Of a DNA stretch of 64,000 bases, positions 9,490 to 17,614 are shown piece by piece. This DNA comes from Bacteroidota bacterium (GTDB lineage: Bacteria; Bacteroidota; Bacteroidia; Flavobacteriales; Crocinitomicaceae): the NCBI GenBank assembly GCA_029558435.1, contig JAKQEZ010000523.1:1-64000 (forward strand). The letters run 5' to 3'. Positions within the stretch are counted from its first letter, which is position 1; each line of letters starts with the position of its first letter. The notes under the pieces are model-generated. The model ran no database searches. It saw nothing but the letters and a program-made list of their open reading frames with translations, and was not told where the DNA came from. A program made the position numbers and the translations under genes.

Positions 9490-12333
9490 ATGAATATTCG
9501 ACAAATTAAAGGATTGATTATTGCTGTTGCTTCTACTTTTACTTTTACAGCTGTGCATGCGCAAAAAAGTGAAATAAAAGTGGATTCCCCAGAATATCAC
9601 CAAGCAAAAGCAAATGGAACATTGGATCAATATTCAATTGTTTTGGATTTGCAAAATCAAGTTGAAATTGGTGCGGCAAAGCCTGATTTAACAAATATCC
9701 AAAAAAGCTCTCGCTCTTCTGATTGTGATTGCTACGTTACACCAGATGCAACATACTCTTTAGCATTAGCTCCAAATGATGATGGTTCAAGTGGTTTAAT
9801 TAACTTGCCGTTTTCATTTAATTTCTATGGAACTACCTACAACTCATTGTATATCAATAACAATGGGAATATTACTTTTGGAAGCCCTTTAAGTACTTAT
9901 TCATCTACAGCATTTCCATCTGCTAACAATAAAATTATTGCCCCGTTTTGGGCTGACGTGGATACACGTGCTGGAAATGGACAAGTATTATACAAAGTAA
10001 CACCCCATGCAATTTTTGTGAATTGGGTAAATGTTGGTTACTACAGTATGCAGGGAGATAAATTAAATACATTCCAGTTGACGCTTACAGATGGAACAGA
10101 CCCTTCTGTGCCAGATGGAAAAAACATTGCTTTTTGTTACAAAGACATGCAATGGACAACAGGTTCTGCTTCGTCAGGAGTTAATGGATTTGGTGGTACT
10201 CCTGCAACATGTGGGGCAAACAAAGGAGATAATGTTGGGTATTTCTTAATTGGTCGTTTTGACCATGCAGGAATTGATTTTGATGGACCGTTAGGAGTGA
10301 ATGATGGGATTTCTTACTTAGATAATAAATCGTATTTCTTTGATATTTCTAACTCCAACAATACTCCACCTATTGCTCAAGGTGTTTCTTCTTGTGATAC
10401 ATTTCGAATTTGTACTTATGGTGATACAGCCAACTTTATGATTACATTCTTGTCGCCTGAGTTGAACCAAACAACTTCGGTTACTTATTCAAACGATGGT
10501 AACTTGAATACACTTCAACAAGTTAGTAATACTTCTGGAAACGTGGCAACCATTGTCTTAACAGCTTCTGGGAATGCAGGAAATGCGGGGGTTTATCCTG
10601 TGACTGTAACAGCAACAGATAGTTATTCTCCAACTCCAGGTGTAACTTCAGTAACATTCTATATTGAAATTGTTAACTCAGCTCAAGTTTTAGACCCACA
10701 ATTGTCATTTACTCCTGCTTGTGATCAATTTCCAATTAGCGTCACAGGTGGTCCTTATGATGGTTATTTATGGGATAACGGTGCTACAACACCAACAGGA
10801 ACAGTTACTGAATCTGGTTTATTTGGTGTAACCGTTAACTTGAACGGATGTTATAAACGAGTAGATACTTTAGTTTTTGTACCAGAACCTGCTGCTTTTA
10901 ACTTACAAGGAAATTTATTCTTGTGCCCAGGTGAAACAACTTCAACAATTTCTATTGGTCAACCAACAGCTATTCAAGTGATGAACTGGAATACAGGTAA
11001 CCCTGCTGTGGATAGTGGTGATACAATTGTTTTAGGACCTGGAACATATCATATTTACAACTCTGACACAACAGGTTTGTGTAATAACGATACTGTATTT
11101 ACTATTGCTCAAGGTGTTGCTTCAACTATTTTCCCTGATGCAGTTGCATGTAATACTTTAACTTATCAAGTAACTGGTTCTGTAGTTGGAACAAGCTGCC
11201 ATTGGTCTTCTCCAAATCCTGAGATTTCTTTCTCAAGTACAACAGCAAATAACCCAATTATTACAGCTTCTACTTATGGTATTTATACAATTAATTTGGA
11301 TAATCCATGTGGTGAAGGATTAGAATCTCAAATTGTGTTTACCTATAAACCAGTTATATTCAACGATACGACTATATGTGGAAATACGTTTGCTATTGAT
11401 TCCAGTAAAGTAAGTTCATTTAACGGTGGAATTTGGTCGTCAGTATCTCCTCAAGATATAACTTTCTCTAATGATACAATTGAAAATCCTGTTGTAACAG
11501 TTACTACCACTCCATATAGTGCGCAAGTAGTTTATACCGATAAATATTGCCCAAGTTTGAGTGATAATGCGGTAATTTTATTTGTGCCTTCTGGATTCCC
11601 AACAGTGCCAACAATGGCTTGTAACCTTGGAAGTTTTGGTTTAGAAGTAGATAGTTATGACGGTGGTAAATGGTCGGTTGTTGATAATCCTTCTACAGCT
11701 TGGGCAGAAGATACGGCAGCAAATTTTGTTTACGGAGATTCGGTTGCTCAACCTGGTATTACGGTGTCAACTCCTGGAACATACCACATTCAATACCACG
11801 ATGATTTCTGTAATGTTACTTATGACGCCAACATTACTTTCCCTCCATACATCTATACAGAGGTGAAAGATACAAGCTTGTGTTATGGTATTTCTTATGA
11901 ATTAGGTGCTTTAGAACCAACTTCTACTGTAACTTATTCTTGGAATACAGGTGCTACAACACCAATTATTACGGTAACAGAACCTGGAAATTACATCGTA
12001 ACAATTGCCAACGAATGTTATACATATTCTGATACAGCTGTAATTGAATACCATGCATGTGATATTGAAGCTCCAAACGTTATTTCTTTGTCTTCTCAAT
12101 CAGGAAACAACAAATGGTTTGTGAATGCTGATGGTATTGCAGAGTTTAACTGTGTAATTGTTAACCGTTGGGGTAACGTAATTTATGAATACAGCGACTT
12201 GACTGGTTCATGGGATGGTAGAGATCGTTCAGGTCATTTAGTGCCAGAAGGTGTTTACTTCTACACAATTAAAGCTAAAATTTATGGTGGAGATAAACTT
12301 GAAAAACACGGATTTATTCAAGTAGTTCACTAA
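9490..12333 (+). CDS. Secreted nidogen-like protein with gliding-motility type C-terminal (T9SS type B) domain
   Basis: A 947-residue exported protein. Residues 1-24 are a signal peptide ending in AVHAQ. Residues of about 88-285 resemble the extracellular NIDO domain: LPFSFNFYGTTYNSLYINNNG, then APFWADVDTR and a run of strands with GRFDHAG. The middle holds Ig/PKD-like repeats. The last 85 or so residues are a CHU_C domain (NRWGNVIYEYSD, GSWDGRDRSGHLVPEGVYFY) that targets type IX secretion as a type B cargo. NIDO domains elsewhere occur in adhesive matrix proteins, so a role in surface adhesion or gliding is inferred. It is flanked by its own promoter box and terminator, so it is likely monocistronic. 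Confidence 0.88.
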   Translation: MNIRQIKGLIIAVASTFTFTAVHAQKSEIKVDSPEYHQAKANGTLDQYSIVLDLQNQVEIGAAKPDLTNIQKSSRSSDCDCYVTPDATYSLALAPNDDGSSGLINLPFSFNFYGTTYNSLYINNNGNITFGSPLSTYSSTAFPSANNKIIAPFWADVDTRAGNGQVLYKVTPHAIFVNWVNVGYYSMQGDKLNTFQLTLTDGTDPSVPDGKNIAFCYKDMQWTTGSASSGVNGFGGTPATCGANKGDNVGYFLIGRFDHAGIDFDGPLGVNDGISYLDNKSYFFDISNSNNTPPIAQGVSSCDTFRICTYGDTANFMITFLSPELNQTTSVTYSNDGNLNTLQQVSNTSGNVATIVLTASGNAGNAGVYPVTVTATDSYSPTPGVTSVTFYIEIVNSAQVLDPQLSFTPACDQFPISVTGGPYDGYLWDNGATTPTGTVTESGLFGVTVNLNGCYKRVDTLVFVPEPAAFNLQGNLFLCPGETTSTISIGQPTAIQVMNWNTGNPAVDSGDTIVLGPGTYHIYNSDTTGLCNNDTVFTIAQGVASTIFPDAVACNTLTYQVTGSVVGTSCHWSSPNPEISFSSTTANNPIITASTYGIYTINLDNPCGEGLESQIVFTYKPVIFNDTTICGNTFAIDSSKVSSFNGGIWSSVSPQDITFSNDTIENPVVTVTTTPYSAQVVYTDKYCPSLSDNAVILFVPSGFPTVPTMACNLGSFGLEVDSYDGGKWSVVDNPSTAWAEDTAANFVYGDSVAQPGITVSTPGTYHIQYHDDFCNVTYDANITFPPYIYTEVKDTSLCYGISYELGALEPTSTVTYSWNTGATTPIITVTEPGNYIVTIANECYTYSDTAVIEYHACDIEAPNVISLSSQSGNNKWFVNADGIAEFNCVIVNRWGNVIYEYSDLTGSWDGRDRSGHLVPEGVYFYTIKAKIYGGDKLEKHGFIQVVH

Positions 12334-12353
12334 TAAGATTCAAATAAACTAAA

Positions 12354-12390
12354 AGAAGAGGTTGTCAGTAGTGATAACCTCTTTTGTTTT
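12354..12390 (+). terminator. Intrinsic terminator after the second T9SS cargo gene
   Basis: AAGAGGTT (12356-12363) pairs with AACCTCTT (12376-12383) across a 12-nt loop, followed by TTGTTTT. It sits between the stop at 12333 and gapA. Confidence 0.78.
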
Positions 12391-12393
12391 ATG

Positions 12394-12401
12394 TAAATTT
12401 G
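12394..12401 (+). promoter_or_regulatory. Possible -7 box for gapA
   Basis: TAAATTTG matches TAnnTTTG and lies 22 nt before the gapA ATG. No TTG is found at the expected upstream distance, where the terminator hairpin lies, so the promoter is uncertain. Confidence 0.35.
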
Positions 12402-12423
12402 TAAACACTTTAATTTGGAGGAC

Positions 12424-13416
12424 ATGAAAACAATTGGTATAAATGGCTTCGGTAGAATAGGAAGGTATTTTACAAAAATGGCCTTGCAACAAAATGATTT
12501 TTCTGTTGCGTTGGTAAATGATTTGGCAGATATTGAAATACTTGCCCATTTGTTTAAGTACGATAGCGTTCATGGAAGAAACCCATTTCAATTTAAAGTT
12601 GTTGAGAATGCATTTGTGTTTGAAAACGGAAAAAAAATTGTATTCTCTCAAGAAAAAAATCCAGAAAACATTCCATGGAAACAATACAACGTGGACATTG
12701 TTGTTGAAGCAACAGGTTTGTTTAAATCAAAGGAATTAGCAAGTGGACACATAAAAGCCGGTGCCAAAAAAGTAATTATTTCTGCCGTTCCTTCAGATGC
12801 AGCTATTAAAATGGTAACAATGGGCATCAACCAATCTATTTTGGATGGTTCAGAAACAATTATTTCCAACGCATCTTGTACAACCAATAACATAGCACCG
12901 CTGATTGCTGTGATGAAAACCATTTGTGAAATTGAAAATGCGTTTATCACAACCGTGCATAGTTACACAGCCGATCAACGTTTGCACGATGCTCCCCACA
13001 AAGATTTGCGAAGAGCACGTGCCGCTGGTGAATCCATTATCCCAACAACAACTGGAGCCGCAAAGGCTATCACCAAGATTTTTCCAGAATACGAAGGTAA
13101 AATGGGAGGAGGCGCAGTGCGTGTTCCTGTAAAAGATGGTTCTTTATCCGATATCACCATGACGTTTAAAGGTGATTTAACCATTGAAAAAATTAACCAA
13201 GCAATGAAAGCAGCTGCTGATGGTTATTTAAAAGGTATTTTGGAATATACCGAAGATCCAATTGTTTCTGTGGATGTGCTTGGAAATCCACATAGTTGTG
13301 TATATGATGCTGGTCTGACAAGTGTTGTAGGTAACATGGTGAAAATTGTTGGTTGGTACGATAACGAAGCCGGTTACTCCAATCGTTTGGTTGATTTGAT
13401 AAACTATTTAAAATAA
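12424..13416 (+). CDS. gapA: Glyceraldehyde-3-phosphate dehydrogenase, type I
   Basis: A 330-residue enzyme that oxidises glyceraldehyde 3-phosphate to 1,3-bisphosphoglycerate with NAD(P) in glycolysis. The Rossmann motif INGFGRIGR is at residues 5-13, catalytic Cys152 is in SNASCTTNN and His179 in TTVHSYT. The frame opens three codons earlier at a TTG, but the ATG at 12424 is preceded at short distance by GGAGG, a rare clear ribosome site in this window, which fixes the start. NDLAD near residue 32 is the usual cofactor-binding loop; the exact cofactor is not certain. coaD follows after 4 nt. Confidence 0.95.
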   Translation: MKTIGINGFGRIGRYFTKMALQQNDFSVALVNDLADIEILAHLFKYDSVHGRNPFQFKVVENAFVFENGKKIVFSQEKNPENIPWKQYNVDIVVEATGLFKSKELASGHIKAGAKKVIISAVPSDAAIKMVTMGINQSILDGSETIISNASCTTNNIAPLIAVMKTICEIENAFITTVHSYTADQRLHDAPHKDLRRARAAGESIIPTTTGAAKAITKIFPEYEGKMGGGAVRVPVKDGSLSDITMTFKGDLTIEKINQAMKAAADGYLKGILEYTEDPIVSVDVLGNPHSCVYDAGLTSVVGNMVKIVGWYDNEAGYSNRLVDLINYLK

Positions 13417-13420
13417 AATT

Positions 13421-13876
13421 ATGAAAAGAGGTTTGTTTCCTGGGTCTTTTGATCCGTTTACAAAAGGACATGAAGTGGTGGTTAGAAAAGCCTTGAAATT
13501 GTTTGATGAGGTTGTAATTGGTGTTGGAATCAATAGCACTAAAAATTATATGTTTGATACCGAAAAACGTATTAAGCACATTCAATCGCTTTTTGCAGAT
13601 GCTCCCAATGTTAGAATTGAAGCCTACAATAAATTAACGGTAGAATTTTGTAAAGACATGGATGCACAATTTATCATTCGCGGGCTCAGAGATTCGAAAG
13701 ATTATGAATACGAGCGCTCCATTGCTCATATGAATCAATCAATTTCGGATATAGAAACGGTTATCTTTTTAACCGACCCCGAATTTTCTGCAATTAGTTC
13801 CACCATCATTCGTGAAATTCATAGAAATGGCGCTTCCATAGAGCAATTTGTAACCAATTCTCATTTACTCGTTTAA
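13421..13876 (+). CDS. coaD: Pantetheine-phosphate adenylyltransferase
   Basis: A 151-residue nucleotidyltransferase of the HxGH type; here the motif reads TKGH with His17 (GSFDPFTKGH). It also has the C-terminal ISSTIIREI segment that binds ATP and IRGLRDSKDYEYE in the middle, as in CoaD. It transfers AMP from ATP to 4'-phosphopantetheine, the penultimate step of coenzyme A synthesis. The length is normal for the family (about 150-165). It begins 4 nt after gapA and is likely co-transcribed with it. Confidence 0.94.
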   Translation: MKRGLFPGSFDPFTKGHEVVVRKALKLFDEVVIGVGINSTKNYMFDTEKRIKHIQSLFADAPNVRIEAYNKLTVEFCKDMDAQFIIRGLRDSKDYEYERSIAHMNQSISDIETVIFLTDPEFSAISSTIIREIHRNGASIEQFVTNSHLLV

Positions 13877-13918
13877 TTAGTGGTACAATTTCTGCTCAGG
13901 AATTTTAAATTTTATCAA

Positions 13919-15343
13919 ATGAAACGTCTATTTCTTTCCTTTTTTCTCCTATTGATTAGCTTGTCTGTTTTTGGACAAACCAATTTGGTAACCATCAAAG
14001 GGTATGCACCTGCATTTGTAGGAAAAAAAATTCAAGTAGAAGAAATTGAAGATTACATCAGTCAAAAAACAGCTACCATTGCTTCGTCAACTGTTGAAAG
14101 TGATTCAACATTCTCAATGTCATTTAATATTGCAGAAACCCAACGTGTGCTTGTGAAAATTGAGAATAACCGTTCTTTTATGTATGTTCAACCAAAAGGG
14201 CAGTATTCTATTTTATTTCCACAAAAAGACCCTCGTCAACCTTTTCGACCTGCGGGAAATCAAGTGGAATTAACTTTTTTTGATTTAGATTCAACCGATA
14301 TCAATTACAGAATTTTGGGTTTTAACCGTTGGATGGATAATTTTTTAGCGTTGAATTATGCCGATGCCTATAAAAACCCTATTCGATTTAACCACAAAGT
14401 GGATAGTTTTAAAACGGTAGTAGAAAACTATTATGTTCAAGACACAGGAAAATACATTTTTGATTACGTTCGTTTTACTATTGCCAATACCATTGATAAC
14501 ATTCAGCAAGCGGGAAACAGAAATAGATACGAGAAGCACGATTTTTACATCAAACACCAAAAAGTATTGTATCATAACGATGCTTACATGGATTATTTCC
14601 TCAAGTTTTATAGTAGCATGATGTCCATCATTCCAATGGAAGTAAATAACCGTGTTTATTTAGGATTGCTAAAAAGTAGCCCCTCTTTAATTATGAATGC
14701 ACTTGGGTTGGAATATACGCTCATCAACAGACGCATTCGTGAAATGGTAATGGTAAAAATGCTGTCAGAGTTGTATTATTCTCCCGATTATCCTCAAACC
14801 AACATCATTACGGTTTTGGATAGTGTAAAAAATCATGCGTTATTCAGTGCCAATAAAATAATTGCTGCCAATATAATTAACCGATTGACTGAAGTAGTAA
14901 ACGGCGGAAAAGCGCCCGATTTTGTTGTCAAAAATCAAAAAGGAGATTTAAAAGGATTGAGCGATTATAAAGGCAAGTATTTGTACGTTCATTTCTACAA
15001 TCCTATGGATGAAAACAATAGAAAAGAAATTCCGTTGCTTCAAAATTTATACGAAAAATACAGCAGTGAAATTACATTTATCACTATTTGTAAAGAATCG
15101 GATGTTGCAAATAGTAAGGAAGACAAAACGTTGAAAAACATAAAATGGGATGTTGCAATAGTACCCAATGAAAATTCAATATTTTCTTACTATAAAATTA
15201 CAACATTCCCACAATATGTATTAATTGACCCTTATTCATACATTGTGCAGGCTCCAGCTTTAGGTCCACAACCCAATAGCACCTACAAAACAATAGAAAA
15301 AGTGTTTTTTGATATTCAGCGAGCTATAAAACAAAAAGATTAA
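13919..15343 (+). CDS. Exported TlpA-like thioredoxin-fold protein lacking the CxxC motif
   Basis: A 474-residue protein. I start it at the ATG at 13919, where MKRLF opens a typical signal peptide ending in SVFGQ (residue 20 or so); the frame extends 13 codons upstream to a GTG but that would bury the signal. The middle is mostly helical with an N-terminal beta domain. The last 150 residues look like a TlpA/AhpC thioredoxin fold: GGKAPDFVVKNQKGD, then KYLYVHFYNP and FPQYVLIDP. Where active members carry CxxC, this one has NPMDEN, so it cannot act as a disulfide reductase by the usual chemistry. A binding or structural role in the periplasm is inferred. It follows coaD by 42 nt. Confidence 0.75.
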   Translation: MKRLFLSFFLLLISLSVFGQTNLVTIKGYAPAFVGKKIQVEEIEDYISQKTATIASSTVESDSTFSMSFNIAETQRVLVKIENNRSFMYVQPKGQYSILFPQKDPRQPFRPAGNQVELTFFDLDSTDINYRILGFNRWMDNFLALNYADAYKNPIRFNHKVDSFKTVVENYYVQDTGKYIFDYVRFTIANTIDNIQQAGNRNRYEKHDFYIKHQKVLYHNDAYMDYFLKFYSSMMSIIPMEVNNRVYLGLLKSSPSLIMNALGLEYTLINRRIREMVMVKMLSELYYSPDYPQTNIITVLDSVKNHALFSANKIIAANIINRLTEVVNGGKAPDFVVKNQKGDLKGLSDYKGKYLYVHFYNPMDENNRKEIPLLQNLYEKYSSEITFITICKESDVANSKEDKTLKNIKWDVAIVPNENSIFSYYKITTFPQYVLIDPYSYIVQAPALGPQPNSTYKTIEKVFFDIQRAIKQKD

Positions 15344-15648
15344 ATCTTGTTGTTTAAACTCATCCAACCTCCACCGTTGTGCACTTCTTGAAAACCGTTT
15401 GATTTCAATATGTTTTTTGCACTTGCGCTACGCATACCCGATGCACAACATGTAATAACTGGTTTGTCTTTTTTGATTTTTGACAATTGAGTGGATAAAT
15501 TTTGCAATGGAATATTAACAGATCCTTTGATATGCCCGCCTTTAAATTCTTGAGGCGTACGCACGTCAATGATTTGTGCTCCATTGGCAACTAATGTTTT
15601 GAAATCGGCACTTGGACCCAATCCAAACAATTTTTTTAGGAATCCCAT
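15340..15648 (-). CDS. Rhodanese-like protein 1
   Basis: A 102-residue single-domain rhodanese. Key parts are IIDVRTPQEFKGGHIKGS and the active-site loop CASGMR, with the nucleophilic Cys in the CxxGxR arrangement. Such domains carry sulfane sulfur as a persulfide, for example from thiosulfate or polysulfide to thiol acceptors. No signal peptide is present, so it should act in the cytoplasm. It is the last gene of the unit DUF2892-DUF6132-rhodanese-rhodanese and its stop overlaps the convergent upstream gene's stop by 4 nt. The tandem second copy follows the same pattern, which suggests two distinct acceptors. Confidence 0.87.
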   Translation of the reverse strand: MGFLKKLFGLGPSADFKTLVANGAQIIDVRTPQEFKGGHIKGSVNIPLQNLSTQLSKIKKDKPVITCCASGMRSASAKNILKSNGFQEVHNGGGWMSLNNKI

Positions 15649-15649
15649 A

Positions 15650-15907
15650 TTACAAATTGTTTATTCTGTAATTAACATCCATCCATCCGCCACCGTTTTC
15701 ACAGTCGATGTTTTGGCTTTTTAAATAATTGGTAGCTTGTCCGCTTCTTCCTCCACTCAAACAGCACAATAAAATTGGTTGCTCCATCGCTCTGATTTCT
15801 TCAATTCTATCTACCACTTCGTTTAATGGGATATTAATGCTTCCTGCAACATTTCCACCCATAAATTCTTCACGTGTTCTTACGTCGATAATTGTTTTGT
15901 AATTCAT
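15650..15907 (-). CDS. Rhodanese-like protein 2
   Basis: An 85-residue compact rhodanese. TIIDVRTREEFMGGNVAGS opens the domain, and the loop CLSGGRSG supplies the Cys of CxxGxR. It is shorter than its neighbour, lacking the N-terminal helix. Both end in a similar NGGGWMDVNY/HNGGGWMSLN tail, pointing to a tandem duplication. Its ATG overlaps the stop of the DUF6132 gene by 4 nt (ATGA), typical of translational coupling. It probably relays sulfane sulfur with its paralogue under Crp/Fnr control. Confidence 0.87.
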   Translation of the reverse strand: MNYKTIIDVRTREEFMGGNVAGSINIPLNEVVDRIEEIRAMEQPILLCCLSGGRSGQATNYLKSQNIDCENGGGWMDVNYRINNL

Positions 15908-16101
15908 CTTTCTTCTTTTTTAAAACTTGTAAATAATAAAACGCCTAATAACATCCCATACAAAGTGCTGTTTAATGGCTTGGATGTGATGGCACAGGTT
16001 CCACTTGCACAACCTACAAAATAATAGTAGGCATAACCACCAATTCCACCAATTAACAATCCAATGAGGGCTAATCTATATTTTAAAAATAATTTTTTCA
16101 A
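15904..16101 (-). CDS. Small membrane protein, DUF6132 type
   Basis: A 65-residue protein with two membrane helices (about residues 10-29 and 44-60) separated by a loop with GCASGTCAITSKPLNS. The two cysteines in this loop and the SKPLNSTLYG phrase fit the DUF6132 family as I know it. The start is a TTG at 16101; no ATG is available in frame. It lies between the DUF2892 gene (5 nt gap) and rhodanese 2 (4-nt overlap), so it belongs to the same unit. Function is unknown; a membrane partner of the rhodaneses is an inference from context. Confidence 0.75.
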   Translation of the reverse strand: MKKLFLKYRLALIGLLIGGIGGYAYYYFVGCASGTCAITSKPLNSTLYGMLLGVLLFTSFKKEER

Positions 16102-16106
16102 TGCTT

Positions 16107-16313
16107 TTAATCTTTTCTTGTTGAGATACCAAAAGGAAGATATAATGGGCAGAAGCTAACAAAACTTGTTAGAACAAAAATCACCGCCAAAATACCTAAT
16201 AGCAAAGCTGTTGTTCCCGTAATGATAGAACTAAAATAGAGAATTGCAATTAAAATGGCTAAGGAAATGCGAATCACTTTATCCAAAAGCCCCATATTTT
16301 TTTTCAATTTCAT
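16107..16313 (-). CDS. Small membrane protein, DUF2892/YgaP transmembrane type
   Basis: A 68-residue protein beginning MKLKKNMGLLDK, with two membrane helices and the FCPLYLPFGIST ending typical of DUF2892. In YgaP and related proteins this module is fused to or encoded beside a rhodanese domain. The frame runs 17 codons further upstream, but the ATG at 16313 matches the family start and lies just after a promoter box and operator. It is the first gene of the unit that ends with the two rhodaneses. Export or sensing of sulfur species is sometimes proposed for such proteins; no catalytic residue is visible here. Confidence 0.82.
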   Translation of the reverse strand: MKLKKNMGLLDKVIRISLAILIAILYFSSIITGTTALLLGILAVIFVLTSFVSFCPLYLPFGISTRKD

Positions 16314-16327
16314 AACTTTATTTTTGA

Positions 16328-16335
16328 CAAAATTA
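16328..16335 (-). promoter_or_regulatory. Promoter -7 box of the DUF2892-rhodanese unit
   Basis: TAATTTTG on the minus strand matches TAnnTTTG and lies 14 nt before the ATG at 16313. The predicted start point is near 16324. A convincing TTG at -33 is missing; a TTTACC lies in roughly that position, as expected for an activator-dependent promoter. Confidence 0.55.
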
Positions 16336-16357
16336 GGGCAAATGGAAGTGGTAAACC

Positions 16358-16371
16358 GTGACAATTATCAC
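16358..16371. promoter_or_regulatory. Palindromic Crp/Fnr-type operator
   Basis: GTGACAATTATCAC is a near-perfect inverted repeat (one mismatch, 6-nt core), with flanks giving TTGTGATAATTGTCACGG on the minus strand. It resembles the TGTGA-N6-TCACA site of Crp/Fnr proteins. It overlaps the stop codon of the regulator gene and is centred about 40 nt upstream of the predicted start of the DUF2892 unit, the usual class II activator position. Confidence 0.6.
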
Positions 16372-16997
16372 AAATTGCTCAATAATTTAATTTGACCGCG
16401 ATAAAGCAATAGTTTTTTTTCGTTCTCTAACTTCTTCAATAGGCGAGAGATAACTTCGCGCGATGACGCCAATTCATTAGCAATTTCTTCATGCGATAGA
16501 TTAATCAACATGGAGTTGGTGGCACGTGCTTTTTCTTTTAAATAAGTAACCAATCGTTCATCCAATTTTTGAAAGGCCAATTGGTCAATAGTGTTGAGCA
16601 ATTCATTGAAACGATTGCGTATGGTTTTCATTACAAAACTTTTCCACGTTGGATATTTGGACAACCATTCATCCATCACCCCAATAGGAATGGCAATGAG
16701 TTTAACGTTGGTTTCTGCAACTGCTTTTATCTCGCTCGGATACTGTTGCATACAACACGTAAATGTCATAGCACAACTTTCATTGGCATGCACGTAATAC
16801 AACAAAAGCTCTTTGCCTGATTCGTCGAAACGAGAAATTTTTAAAATACCTTCAAGCAATAATGGAATTACTTTAACCGCTTGACCAACATCAAGAATGG
16901 TTGCACCTTCATTTATTTGAACCACACTTGCCGATTTTGCAATCTCTCGCATTAATTCGGGTTCAAACAAGGTTTCAAATTTCTTTAGTTCTTCCAT
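16368..16997 (-). CDS. Crp/Fnr family transcription regulator
   Basis: A 209-residue regulator with an N-terminal cyclic-nucleotide-binding-type beta barrel (about residues 10-120), a dimerisation helix (about 120-145) and a winged helix-turn-helix. The recognition region is in LSHEEIANELASSREVISRLLKKLE (read in parts at 168-192); SREVISR is typical of Fnr-like members. It lacks the four N-terminal cysteines of [4Fe-4S] Fnr, but Cys75, Cys81 and Cys82 are clustered in the barrel, so a thiol or persulfide sensor is possible. A matching palindrome sits at its 3' end, in front of the rhodanese unit, which makes that unit its likely target. Confidence 0.9.
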   Translation of the reverse strand: MEELKKFETLFEPELMREIAKSASVVQINEGATILDVGQAVKVIPLLLEGILKISRFDESGKELLLYYVHANESCAMTFTCCMQQYPSEIKAVAETNVKLIAIPIGVMDEWLSKYPTWKSFVMKTIRNRFNELLNTIDQLAFQKLDERLVTYLKEKARATNSMLINLSHEEIANELASSREVISRLLKKLENEKKLLLYRGQIKLLSNL

Positions 16998-17011
16998 ATT
17001 ACAAAAGGCAA

Positions 17012-17611
17012 TTAAGCATTTTTAATTTTTTCCCACGTTTGATACATTTTTTCTTGTGTCGGACGGTTGGGTTCCACTTCTGTCAACGGTTCACAAGGTT
17101 TTAATGTTGCATAACATTCTCCCGGCAACGCTTGATACAAAGCCGTTCCTTTGGTTTTCCATGCAATCATTTCATCGCTCACTTGTTTAATCACTTTTGC
17201 TGGATTGCCAACTGCCAAACTTCTGTCGGGCAACGTAGTATTAGCTGGAACAAAAGCCAATGCACCAATAATGCACTCTTTGCCAATAACGCAATCATCC
17301 ATAATTACGGCGTTCATTCCAACCATCGAATTCTCACCAATAGTTCCACCATGAACAATGGCTCCATGTCCAATGTGCGCTCCTTTTTTCAACGTAACGG
17401 TGGTGCCAGGAAACATGTGGATGGTACAATTTTCTTGCACATTGCACCCGTCTTCAATAATGATTTGCCCCCAATCTCCGCGAATTGCAGCTCCGGGACC
17501 AATATATACGTTTTCGCCAATGATGACGTTGCCAGTTACCACCGCGTTGGGATGAATAAAACTCGATGGTTTTACAACTGGTTTAAATCCGTTAAACTCA
17601 AAACAAGCCAT
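17012..17611 (-). CDS. Left-handed beta-helix protein, PaaY/gamma-carbonic anhydrase family
   Basis: A 199-residue hexapeptide-repeat protein. Repeats such as VVTGNVIIGENVYIGPGAAIRGD and IIGALAFVPANTTL build the beta helix; His65, His79, His82 and His87 (IHMF, HIGHG, VHG) fit the zinc ligands of gamma-carbonic anhydrases. The C-terminal part (PNRPTQEKMYQTWEKIK) and the length match PaaY and CaiE. PaaY of phenylacetate degradation has been described as a thioesterase that clears stalled CoA intermediates. No other paa genes are in the window, so the role here is open. It lies 14 nt upstream of the Crp/Fnr gene on the same strand. Confidence 0.8.
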   Translation of the reverse strand: MACFEFNGFKPVVKPSSFIHPNAVVTGNVIIGENVYIGPGAAIRGDWGQIIIEDGCNVQENCTIHMFPGTTVTLKKGAHIGHGAIVHGGTIGENSMVGMNAVIMDDCVIGKECIIGALAFVPANTTLPDRSLAVGNPAKVIKQVSDEMIAWKTKGTALYQALPGECYATLKPCEPLTEVEPNRPTQEKMYQTWEKIKNA

Positions 17612-17614
17612 GTC

